A DNA stretch of 64,000 bases from Selaginella tamariscina (Eukaryota; Streptophyta; Lycopodiopsida; Selaginellales; Selaginellaceae), in contig PUQB01000279.1 in NCBI GenBank assembly GCA_003024785.1, forward strand, positions 115,144 through 179,143, written 5' to 3'. The notes under the pieces are model-generated. The model saw only the letters and a list, made by a program, of their open reading frames with translations, was not told the DNA's origin and did not search any database. Positions 11,467 to 21,286 of this stretch are shown here, piece by piece (position 1 is the stretch's first letter; each line of letters begins with the position of its first letter). The position numbers and the translations under genes are program-made.

Positions 11467-12209
11467 TATATATTATGTATGTATGTATGTATGTATGTAT
11501 AGGAGTGTACGTGTGTGTGCAAGAGATAGATAAATAAATAAAATTATATAGTACTGGTACACATAATATATGTGTGTATATAGTACATAGGTATATATAT
11601 GTGTTATATGTATATCGTGTGTATGCGTGTGAGCGAAACAAATAAAATCAACAGATAAACAAACACACACACACACATATATATACACAGGAGTGTGCGT
11701 GTGTGTGCGAAAGATAAAAACTAATAAATAAATAAATTATACAGATAAACACACACATATATATGTGTGTATATAGATATATAACCCATAGAGAAAGAGA
11801 GAGGGTCTGTGAATATATAAGCATATATATAAACTAGTGTTGTATACTATTTGTTAATATGCATTGATTAATATAATATATATATATATATAATATATAT
11901 ATATGTAAAGCAGTGTGCGTGTGTGTGGGAGAGATAGATCAATAAAAAAATTTATATAGATACTGGTACACATAATATATGTATGTATATATGTATATAG
12001 GTATATATATATATAATATATATATATAATATATATGTGTGTGTGTTATGTATATCGTGTGTATGCGGTGAGCGAAACAAATAAAATCATACAGAAAACA
12101 AACACACACCCACACACACATATATATACACATGAGTGTGCGTGTGTGTGCGAGAGATAGATCAATAAATAAAATTATACGCACACTCCTATACATATAT
12201 ACATACATC

Positions 12210-12247
<38 letters not shown>

Positions 12248-12250
12248 TCT
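11340..12250. repeat. Microsatellite block (TA, CA/TG, TATG) in X'
   Basis: Long runs of (TA)n, (CA)n and (TATG)n are mixed with repeated GAGAGATAAAA/AATAAATAAAATTATA and GAGCGAAACAAATAAAATCA units. Inverse counterparts are at 27615-28672 and 62225-63425. Frames here are Tyr/Ile/His-rich low-complexity artefacts. Confidence 0.9.
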
Positions 12251-13169
12251 CACTTGTGTGCACAGCCGCCGCCGCCGCCCGCCGATTTCACAGCCGCCGC
12301 CTCTTGAAACCCTAAGAATATACCTAAACCCTAAAGGAATTAAATATATATATTAACCCTAATAGAATATTCCTTCTGAGAATATACTTAAACCCTAAAA
12401 AGAATAAAATATAGATTCGCCCTAAACGAATATTTCTTTCATTATATTATTAGCGCGTGCATGTGCGTGGGTGTATCACATACACCCCAAAATATAAATC
12501 ATGCAGGGACTTAACATGTATGTGTCTATGAGAGTGTTAAAGTTTCATGTGTATCAATACATACATACACACATAGTTTTATACACATAGACATACATAC
12601 ATATTAGTACATAATATTAGAGAGACAGAGTACATATTATGGATCATATTGTGTATGTTTGAGAGAAGAGAGACAGTACATATTAACATGGATCATGCAT
12701 GGTGTGTATGCATGAGAGAAGAGAGAGAGTGTTAAAGTATTAAATTCATACACATTGCATATATTAATACACATATATACATACACACGTGTATACACAC
12801 AGACATACATACATATTACATGGGTTTAGGGTTTAGGGTTTAGGGTTTTGGATTTAGGATGGATCATGCATGGTGTGTATGTATGAGAGAAGAGAGAGTG
12901 TTAAAAAATTATTTTTGTATACATTGCATATATTAGTACACATATATACTTACACATATTATACACAGATATACATACATAGTATATGAGAGAAGAGAGA
13001 CAGTACATATTATGGATCATGCATGGTGTGTATTATACACACAGACATACATACATATTAGTACATAATATTAGAGAGACCGAGTACATATTATAGATCA
13101 TGCATGGTGTGTACTATGTTTGAGAGAAGAGAGACAGTACATATTAACATGGATCATGCATAGTGTATG
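12251..13169. repeat. X' centre: GCC trinucleotides, AATATTC block, telomere-like and RY repeats
   Basis: CCGCCGCCGCC (about 12266-12300) is followed by a conserved block with three spaced AACCCTAA boxes and GAATATTCC. Then come repeats of GGATCATGCATGGTGTGTAT joined to GAGAGAAGAGAGA, and a GGGTTTAGGGTTTAGGGTTT tract near 12825-12846. The same modules, inverted, occur at 26640-27605. No gene seen. Confidence 0.8.
13165..13169. repeat. Target-site duplication GTATG, left of chromovirus
   Basis: GTATG directly precedes TGTCACGACC and recurs at 19502-19506 after the other LTR. Confidence 0.95.
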
Positions 13170-13783
13170 TGTCACGACCCGATACAGAATACAGGATTCC
13201 GGATACAGGACATGGGTTGCAGGACTTTCCTACAGGATTCCGGATACAGGATATGGGTTGCAGGATTTCCTACAGGATACTCCTACCAGGATTCCGGACA
13301 CAGGATTCGGTTGCAGGATATTCCTACAGGATATGCCACAGGATATGCCTAGAGGATAAGGGACATGTGGACTCATCTTAGCCTCTGCATGCATGCAATC
13401 ACTTTTGCATGCATGCAACCACTTTTGCATGCATGCCTAGATTAGCTCTTGGAGTTGTGAGCATAAAAGCTCCGACCTAATTGTTGTACAATCAGTTACT
13501 ATCAACACCAGTCTTACTACGATCAATCGTCTTGTCTTGTTCTGTCTTGTTTCCTGTCCTGTTCCTGTCTCGCTCCTTTTCCTGTCCTGCCCTGGATCCT
13601 GTCCTGCTCCGGGATCCTGTCCTGTTCCTGTCTTGCTCCCGGATCCTATCCTGATCCTGTCTTGCTCCTAGATCCGTCCTGTTCCTATTCCTGTTCCTGT
13701 CCTGCTCTCGGTCCTGTTCCTGAGTCAAGCCTTCATGTCCTTGGAATCCTGCTCTCTTCCTGTTCCTGGATCGTGGCTTGACA
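13170..13783 (+). repeat. 5' LTR of the chromovirus
   Basis: TGTCACGACC to GTGGCTTGACA, 614 bp, matching 18891-19501. It opens with many TACAGGAT and ATTCCGGATACAGG units, has three TTTGCATGCATGCA (RY) units at about 13390-13440, and ends with a pyrimidine-rich TCCTGTCCTGTTCCTG tract. Confidence 0.95.
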
Positions 13784-13876
13784 GTTTGATAGTAACTGCT
13801 TCATAGTTCTCCGTTTTCCAGCTACCTTTTTCTTGATTCCTTTCCTTCATTTTCCTCCTTTTTTCTTTCCTAGATC

Positions 13877-14854
13877 ATGGCTGATTTTGAGCATTTTCAA
13901 CACGAGCACCAAATGCTACTTCATGAGCTGGCCACTTTGCGCCAAGTGGTCACCGACCTGCAAGGTTCCACCACTGCGGCACATGCAGCTGCTGATGCAT
14001 CCTCCAAGGCTGCTGCGCAGGCTCTCTCCCAGGCATCGGTGGTTTCCTCTTCATCAAACTTTTCTTCGGAGCCGAAGGTTAGCATGCCAGAGAAGTTCAG
14101 TGGTAATCGTGCCGATTTCCAAGGTTTCCTGAATCAGATCCGACTCTTGATCCGTATGCAACCACGGCGCTACTCGACTGATGCTCAAAAGGTGGGTCTT
14201 TTGGCATCCTTACTAAGTGGATCTCCACGGGCTTGGGTTGCCCCCTTGCTGGAGCGTGACGATCCACTGATGGAAGACTTTGAAGGTTTCGTGGCTGCCT
14301 TTGAAGCCTGTTTTGGAGATCCTGATAAGTACCGTTCTGCATGCACGAAGTTACGGAAGCTCACTCAAGGATCCCGACCAGCTTCCGTCTATGCATCCGA
14401 ATTTCAGCAACTTTGCACGAACATTCCATGGGACGAGACTGCATTGATCGAACACTTCCGTTTTGGGTTGAGGGACGACGTGAAGGACCTTCTCCTTACG
14501 TTACCGGATGCCCAAACATTAGCGGAGATCATGCAACAAGCTGTTCGTTGCGACAACCGTTTGTTCGAGCGTCGTCAGGAAAGATCCCGTCAACAGTTCC
14601 TGCAAACCAATCCTACAGCTGTGGTACATGTTCCTGCACCACCTTCTGGAGTAGTTCCTATGGAGGTTGAGAAATCCAAGCGTGGCTCTCTTTCCGCTGC
14701 CGAGAAGCAACGTCGTCGCAGTGAGAACCTGTGCTTGTATTGTGGTGGAGCAGGACACAAGGTGGCAGATTGTCCTATTAAAGCCAGGAACTTCAAGACG
14801 CGTGAAGTCGAAGCCGAAGTTCAGTCGGAAAACTCCAATGTCCACTTCGTCTAG
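13877..14854 (+). CDS. Chromovirus Gag
   Basis: A 325-aa open frame starting at ATG 93 bp after the 5' LTR. The N-terminus is a predicted coiled coil (EHFQHEHQMLLHELATLRQV), followed by an Ala/Ser-rich linker. The capsid-like gag domain is at about residues 65-215 (KFSGNRADFQGFLNQI, then WDETALIEHFRFGL). A CCHC zinc knuckle at residues 286-299 (CLYCGGAGHKVADC) binds RNA. It forms the particle that packages the element RNA. The stop at 14852 is overlapped by the protease frame in the -1 direction, so protease may be made by frameshifting, or one indel separates them. The frame is intact. Confidence 0.93.
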   Translation: MADFEHFQHEHQMLLHELATLRQVVTDLQGSTTAAHAAADASSKAAAQALSQASVVSSSSNFSSEPKVSMPEKFSGNRADFQGFLNQIRLLIRMQPRRYSTDAQKVGLLASLLSGSPRAWVAPLLERDDPLMEDFEGFVAAFEACFGDPDKYRSACTKLRKLTQGSRPASVYASEFQQLCTNIPWDETALIEHFRFGLRDDVKDLLLTLPDAQTLAEIMQQAVRCDNRLFERRQERSRQQFLQTNPTAVVHVPAPPSGVVPMEVEKSKRGSLSAAEKQRRRSENLCLYCGGAGHKVADCPIKARNFKTREVEAEVQSENSNVHFV

Positions 14855-14865
14855 GAGCCGCGAAG

Positions 14866-15777
14866 TTGGACGTAGGTGCAGGCTCCATTGGTGCTGCTCA
14901 TACCATCCCGTCACTTAAGTTTCCTGTACACATTCATCTTAATAATCGAGAGCTCATGGAGTTTGCCTTGTTAGACACTGGTGCAAATGCATGCTTCATG
15001 GATGACACGTTTGCAACTCAACATGGCATTTCGGTGGTGAAGTTGAAGCGTGCAGTTCCTGTAGAGGTGGCCGATGGGCGTCTAATTGCTTCCGGTGCAG
15101 TTACCCATGCTACCGAACCTCTCTCCTGCAGGTATGGCACATTCAACTGTTCAATTTCCTTCAACTTGATCAAGACTCGGTCGACTCCCATCATTTTGGG
15201 CATGCCATGGTTCGTTGTTGCAAATCCGCAGATCGACTGGAGGTCTAGGACACTCACGTTTTCCTCTCCAACTTCTAGGATCAATCCTGTACCTTCCTGC
15301 GTGCAGGATACATCCTTAGTATCTGAGGCAGTACAAGCTACAGGATTGACCGTACCTGTTCCTGTACCAGTGTTGAAGACTCCTCCTCGACAGGATTCAC
15401 CTCATGGCAGTTCCTCAGCACATCCGCAGGCTCTCCCCATTCCTGTAAGTTTGCGGTGTCCTGTACAGGGTTCTTCCAATCCTGTATCAGTGTCGAAGGT
15501 TCCTCCTCAACAGGATCCACCTCCTGTTGATTCGTCAGCACATTCGCAGGCTTCTTCCACTCTTGCGCAACCACGGACTCCTGTACAGGATTCTTCCAAT
15601 CCTGTACACTCACGGTGTCCTGTACAGGATTCTTCCAATCCTGTACACTCAAACAACCACACAGGTTTTTTCCAATCCTGCTTCTTTCTGTTACCTCTTT
15701 CCCCCCAAGATCCTTCCTCTTTTTCAGTCACAGCTCCCTCCTTCTCCTCTCCGAGTTCTTACCACTACCATGCATGA
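14866..15777 (+). CDS. Chromovirus protease (retropepsin) with repetitive linker
   Basis: The frame holds an aspartic protease domain with the catalytic box LLDTGANACFMDD (D37-T-G) and the flap-distal IILGMPWF box near residue 110. From about residue 150 onward it becomes a Pro/Ser/Gln/Val-rich linker built of repeated PVQDSSNPV-like units (DNA unit CCTGTACAGGATTCTTCCAAT). The listed start is a TTG in a frame that extends upstream into gag, so this is a -1 reading relative to gag. Its end overlaps the RT frame (from 15527) and the two differ by one base. The repeats make a slippage indel likely here. Confidence 0.88.
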   Translation: MDVGAGSIGAAHTIPSLKFPVHIHLNNRELMEFALLDTGANACFMDDTFATQHGISVVKLKRAVPVEVADGRLIASGAVTHATEPLSCRYGTFNCSISFNLIKTRSTPIILGMPWFVVANPQIDWRSRTLTFSSPTSRINPVPSCVQDTSLVSEAVQATGLTVPVPVPVLKTPPRQDSPHGSSSAHPQALPIPVSLRCPVQGSSNPVSVSKVPPQQDPPPVDSSAHSQASSTLAQPRTPVQDSSNPVHSRCPVQDSSNPVHSNNHTGFFQSCFFLLPLSPQDPSSFSVTAPSFSSPSSYHYHA

Positions 15778-15799
15778 ACTCGCCACTGATCCTGCCCCC

Positions 15800-18655
15800 T
15801 TCCACCTTTTTGCTTTTCAAGTAACTCCTACGTCCTCTCCTACCTTTCCTGTATCCGACTCCCCTGTTTTTTCTCCTTCTCCTTCTCCTTCTCCTCCTTC
15901 TTCCCTACCATCCAAGTACCACGACTTTAAGGACGTTTTTGACAAGCACAAGGCTGCAGTTCTTCCTGTTCACAGGTCCTACGACTGTCCTATTGATCTT
16001 GCGGAAGGAAAGACTCCACCATTCGGACCGATCTATGCATTGTCACCCACAGAGTTGGAGGTTCTTCGTCAATACATCGAGGACAACTTAGGATCCGGCT
16101 TCATTCGTCACTCAAAGTCCCCTGCAGGAGCTCCTATCTTCTTTGTCAAGAAGAAGGATGGGAGTTTACGTTTGGTGGTGGACTACAGGGGTTTGAATCA
16201 AGTCACCATTCGGAATCGGTATCCGTTGCCATTGATCCCGGAACTTCTCGATCGGCTGCGAGGGGCAAAGGTGTTCACGAAGATCGACTTACGAGGAGCC
16301 TACAACCTTGTACGGATTCGTCCCGGCGATGAGTGGAAGACTGCCTTTCGTACAAGGTATGGACATTTTGAGTACACGGTAATGCCTTTCGGCCTTACCA
16401 ATGCCCCAGCTGTATTCCAACACATGGTGAACGACATTTTCCGTGACTTCTTGGACCAGTTTGTGGTGATCTACCTCGACGACATCTTGATTTTCTCCAA
16501 GGACCAGGCGGCACATGACAAGCATGTACGACTAGTTTTAGAGCGGCTTCGCGAGCATGGCCTGTACGCGAAGTTGGAGAAGTGTTTTTTCGATAGGGAT
16601 TCGGTGGAGTTCTTGGGCTACATCGTCTCTCCTGCTGGCGTTTCCATGGACATGCACAAGGTGAAGACCATCGTGGAGTGGGAGAGGCCCAAGTCGGTAC
16701 GAGATGTACAATGTTTCCTTGGCTTTGCAAACTTCTACAGGCGGTTCATACAGGACTTCTCCAAGCGTGTACTTCCACTCACAGAACTCACCAAGCGCAC
16801 AGGACTTTTCTCTTGGTCCGACAAGGCGGAACACGCGTTCACAACACTCAAGGACGTTTTCACGACAGCTCCGATTTTAGCACATCCTGACCCTTCTCAT
16901 CCTTTCTTCATTGAAGCAGATGCCTCGGATTTTGCAGTAGGATCCGTCCTATCGCAAGTTGGAGAGGACAAGTTGCTTCATCCTGTAGCCTTTCACTCTC
17001 GTAAGTTCCTGTCGGCGGAGATCAACTACGAGATTCATGACAAGGAACTCAAGGCCATTGTGGATTCGTTTGAGGAATGGCGGCATTTCCTGGAAGGTGC
17101 TGCACATCCTGTACAAGTTCTTACGGATCACAAGAACCTGGAGTACTTTCAAACGGCTCGGGTCCTCAGTCGGCGACAGGCTAGGTGGGCAGAGTTCCTA
17201 TCACGTTTTGACTTCGTCATCGTCTACAGGCCCGGCTTTCGGAATGGCAAGGCGGACGCATTGTCTAGGCGCTCTTACCTTGCACCAAGCCCGGGCGATC
17301 CTGCATTTGACGGTCAAAGGCAAGTGTTGTTGGGTCCTGATCGTTTCCGGCTTGCGGCACTGCAGGTTCATCAGGCTCCAGCAAATTCAACACTCCTACA
17401 GGACGTTCGTTCGCAGTTGCCTACAGACGACTTGGGAAAGAATGTGTTCTCACACATTCATCCTGACGTTGCAAGTTCCTCTTCCTCCAGTTCCCGTCCA
17501 GACTACAACCTATTCACCATACAGGATGGACTCCTGTACCGGGAAGGTCTCCTGTACGTTCCTGTTGGTATTTCTAGGACTCGTGTGGTACAGGATTGTC
17601 ATGATACCCCGGCTACAGGACATTTTGGTGTGGCCAAGACAGTGGAATTGGTGACTCGCAACTATTGGTGGCCTGGGTTGCGAGGTTTTGTGGAGAGGTT
17701 TGTACGGAGTTGTGACACTTGTAGCAGGTCGAAGATGCCTCATCATGCACCCTCTGGTCTTCTTCGTCCTCTTCCTGTTCCGTCTGCTCCTTGGAGATCC
17801 ATTTCTATGGATTTCCTCACAGATCTTCCTCCTTCCCGTGGATTTGATGCAGTTCTTGTGGTGGTTGACCGTTTCACCAAGCAGGCTCATTTCCTACCCT
17901 GCAACAAGACAGCTACAGGTCAGACAACTGCCGAGTTGGTGATCCGCGAGGTGTTCCGACATCATGGTCTTCCTGAGAGCATTGTTTCCGATCGAGGTCC
18001 ACAATTCATGTCCAAGTTTTGGCGAGAGCTTCTTCGGAGTCTACAGGTCAAAGCGGATCTTTCTTCAGGATATCACCCACAAACCGATGGGCAGTCCGAA
18101 CGCACAATTCAGACCTTAGAACAGTATCTTCGTTGCTTCATCAGTTACCAGCAGGACAACTGGTTGGACCTCCTTCCAATGGCAGAGTTTGCCTACAACA
18201 ACTCCATCCACGCATCTACAGGACAGACACCTTTCTTTGCTCTTACAGGCCACCATCCACGTTTTGACTTTGCTCCTACCGCTTCTCCTTCTTCCGCTCC
18301 TGCAGTACAGGATCGTCTTCAGCATCTTCGGCAGGTACAGGATGATCTCCAGGTTCATCTTCAACAGGCACAGGAACGATACAAGCATCATGCTGATGCT
18401 CACCGACAGCCGGCACCTGCATACAAGATTGGTGATCTCGTGTGGCTTCTTCGTCGACACATTCGCACCAACAGGCCTTCTTCTAAGTTGGATTTTCAAC
18501 GATTGGGCCCTTATAGGATCGTGGCGGAGGTAAATCCTGTAGCTTTCCGACTCGAGTTACCATCCACGGTGAAACTTCATCCTGTGTTTCACACCTCTTT
18601 GTTGGAGCCGTATCATCCTTCTTCTCTTCCTGGTCGTGTTTCTTCTCCCCCCCTC
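15800..18655 (+). CDS. Chromovirus reverse transcriptase, RNase H and integrase
   Basis: The frame open from 15527 to 19081 encodes, in order: an RT N-terminus (SKYHDFKDVFDKH), RT fingers (VVDYRGLNQVTIRNRYPLP), FTKIDLRGAYN, the YLDDILIFS catalytic box (about 16471-16497), and FLGFANFYRRFI. RNase H follows (FFIEADASDFAVGSVLSQ, NYEIHDKELKAIV, VLTDHKNLEYF). Integrase has an H-H-C-C zinc finger (GHFGVAKTVELV, CDTCSRSKM) and DDE residues in SMDFLTDLP, IVSDRGPQFM and GYHPQTDGQSERTIQTLE. It copies and inserts the element. The first residues of the frame (15527-15790) are the protease linker read out of frame. After about 18655 the frame leaves the true protein because of a C-run slip. Confidence 0.93.
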
Positions 18656-18657
18656 CT

Positions 18658-18879
18658 GTGGTCATTGACACGGAACCTGAGTACGAAGTCGCAGCCATCC
18701 TTGACTCTCGTCTTCATCGTCACCAACTCCAATACTTGGTGGATTGGAAAGGGTACCTGCCTACTGATCGCACTTGGGAACCTGCATCCAACTTACTCCA
18801 TGCTTCTTCCAAGGTTGCTGCCTTCCATCGGCATTATCCTGCTAAACCAGGTCCCAAGACTCGTGGAACTCGTCTTTAG
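18658..18879 (+). pseudogene. Chromovirus integrase C-terminal chromodomain, out of frame with integrase
   Basis: This frame reads EYEVAAILDSRL, QYLVDWKGY and RTWEPASNLL, the three strands and helix of a chromodomain, with Y, W and W at the usual methyl-lysine cage positions. It belongs to the integrase C-terminus, where it directs insertion to marked chromatin. Integrase is in another frame, and a run of seven C at 18647-18653 lies just at the switch, so a one-base slip probably broke this copy. Eleven bp separate the stop from the 3' LTR. Confidence 0.88.
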
Positions 18880-18890
18880 GGAGGAGGTGC

Positions 18891-19501
18891 TGTCACGACC
18901 CGATACAGAATACAGGATTCCGGATACAGGACATGGGTTGCAGGACTTTCCTACAGGATTCCGGATACAGGATATGGGTTGCAGGATTTTCCTACAGGAT
19001 ACTCCTACCAGGATTCCGGACACAGGATTCGGTTGCAGGATATTCCTACAGGATATGCCACAGGATATGCCTAGAGGATAAGGGACATGTGGACTCATCT
19101 TAGCCTCTGCATGCATGCAATCACTTTTGCATGCATGCAACCACTTTTGCATGCATGCCTAGATTAGCTCTTGGAGTTGTGAGCATAAAAGCTCCGACCT
19201 AATTGTTGTACAATCAGTTACTATCAACACCAGTCTTACTACGATCAATCTTGTCTTGTCTTGTTTCGTCTGTCTGTCCTGTTCCTGTCTCGCTCCTATT
19301 TCCTGTCCTGCCTGGATCCTGTCCTGCTCCGGGATCCTGTCCTGTTCCTGTTTGCTCCCGGATCCTATCCTGATCTGTCTTGCTCTTAGATCCGTCCTGT
19401 TCCTATTCCAGTTCCTGTCCTGCTCTCGGTCCTGTTCCTGAGTCAGGCCTTCCTGTCCTTGGAATCCTGTTCCTTCCAGGTTCCTGGATCGTGGCTTGAC
19501 A
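18891..19501 (+). repeat. 3' LTR of the chromovirus
   Basis: TGTCACGACC to CTTGACA, 611 bp, matching the 5' LTR with a few indels (for example one more T near 18990 and changes in the TCTTGTCTTGT tract near 19250). Preceded by a purine tract and followed by GTATG. Confidence 0.95.
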
Positions 19502-20774
19502 GTATGTATGAGAGAAGAGAGAAAGTACACATATATACAATCAGAGTACACATATATACATATACACGTGTATACACACAGACATACATACAAATTACAT
19601 GAGTAAATTCATTGTGTTACATATTAGGGTTTAGGGTTTAGGGTTTAGGACGGATCATGCATGGTGTGAAGAGAGAGTGTTGAAAAATTATTTTTGTACA
19701 CACAGTATACACAGGGTTAGGGTTAGGGTTTAGGATTTGCTCCCAACAAGCTTAATATAAATATTACACATGTAAATTCAATGTGTTACATACACACAGA
19801 TTGAGTACATATATCATACATGCGTTGAACATGATGTTTTCAATAAAGAAGCAACATATTTTTTCAGTTTGGTTTAGGGTTGTGCATGTGTGTGCATATA
19901 TGTTTTGTAAGTTCTTGTAATGCGTGTGTAAATTTATGATTGTGTTTATATATGTGTGCAAAACAAACATCGAATAATTAAGAAAAAATATTAATAAACA
20001 CACTATGAACATATTTTAAATTATACATAATAATATATGATTTTATCTAATATATAACCATATATAGTTTTAATAATATATTATTAATTAATATTGATAA
20101 AAAGGTTTAACATTGAAATATTCTTGAAATAATAAGAAATTAATTGAGAAAATCCATTAATATATACAAATGTAAATTAAGTACTCAAATAATTAACTAA
20201 ATTAATTATCATAATCATGTTTAATATTGGAATATTCTTGGAATAATAAGAAAAATAAAGAATATCCCATTAATATAAAGAAGATTAATTACTCAAGTAA
20301 TTAAGGAAATGATATTAATATACACACTATGAACATATTTTAAATTATACATAATAATACATCATTTTATCTAATATATAGTCATATATAGTTTTAATAA
20401 TATATATTAATTTAATATTAATAATAAGGTTTAACACATGAATATTCTTGAAATAATAACAAATTAATTGAGAAAATCCCATTAATATATACAAATGTAG
20501 AATAATTACTGCAATAATTAAGAACAAGACTAATTTAATTATGATAATCATGTTTAATATTAGAATATTCTTCAAATATTAATAAAATATTAAAGAATAT
20601 CCCATTGATACTAAGAAATGAAAACTAAATACTCGAGTAATTAAGAAAATAAATAATAATAAACAGACTATGAATATATTTTAAATGATACATAATAATA
20701 TATCAATTTATTTATTGTATAAGTATATATTTATATATATATATAAAAATATACTTGAATACTAAGAATGTAGA
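19502..20774. other. X' centre, AT-rich half: telomere-like repeats and AATATTC repeats, no gene
   Basis: TAGGGTTTAGGGTTTAGGG tracts lie near 19626-19648 and 19710-19732, then an AT-rich zone of recurring blocks with ATTCTTGAAATAATAAG, CCCATTAATATA and CATAATAATATAT. The inverse lies at 25610-26700, and a further copy at 60090-61250. The small hydrophobic frame 20345-20575 is an artefact of this composition. Confidence 0.75.
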
Positions 20775-20778
20775 ATAT
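20775..20778. repeat. Target-site duplication ATAT, left of X
   Basis: ATAT precedes ATGCAAGTTG and recurs at 35089-35092. The unoccupied site reads GTAGAATATAGTC (complement) in X itself at about 25600-25616 and in X3 at about 60085-60099. Confidence 0.88.
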
Positions 20779-21286
20779 ATGCAAGTTGTAACTAAAATGG
20801 GCATGGCTATAGTCCCATTTCCTAATAATTAGCAATTTTAGCTATTTAATTAGCATTTTCTAATATTAAAGGAATATTCTTTAGAATATATGTTTGAAAA
20901 GAGAATATTCTTTAGAATATTCTATTTTGTATTCTACCCTTTAATAAATTATAGCATTCATTGAACAAAAATTAATAACATTATAAAAGTAGAAAGGTAT
21001 TAAATTATATAATATATTGCCTAATATAACAATTAAGGAAGAGCATAAGAGGTACATTATATAAATATTGATGTTGTTATTAAAATATTAATATTTAAAT
21101 ATAACATTATTAATTAAAAATTTGTAGTAGTAATAATATATATATAAAATCCTATAATAATATAGTCAATCTTCCATATCATTTTTTAAATTTATATAGT
21201 TAAGTATACAATTTGGTACTATTATTAAAGAGTTTATAATAATTATGAATATTAAATATATGATATTTTATAATTTTGTAATTGCT

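Larger units (their letters stand above)
13170..19501 (+). mobile_element. Ty3/gypsy chromovirus, nearly complete, nested in X'
   Basis: A 6,332-bp element has LTRs at 13170-13783 and 18891-19501, GTATG on both flanks, a purine tract AGGGAGGAGGTGC before the 3' LTR, and gag, protease, RT, RNase H, integrase and chromodomain in the chromovirus order. The LTRs differ by scattered small indels, so the insertion is younger than X' but not fresh. Frames change between gag and protease, protease and RT, and integrase and chromodomain. The last change looks like decay. No obvious tRNA-iMet primer-binding site follows the 5' LTR. Confidence 0.95.

Noticed and set aside
11342-12356. Several Tyr/Ile/His-rich ORFs here and in the paralogous blocks (27620-28696, 62310-63407)
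   Set aside because: Translations of TA and CA microsatellites; they appear on both strands and in several frames.
20345-20575. Hydrophobic 76-aa ORF, with direct copies at 25813 and 60291
   Set aside because: Arises from AT-rich repeat DNA; the other two copies differ in frame length and one is truncated, with no sign of protein constraint.
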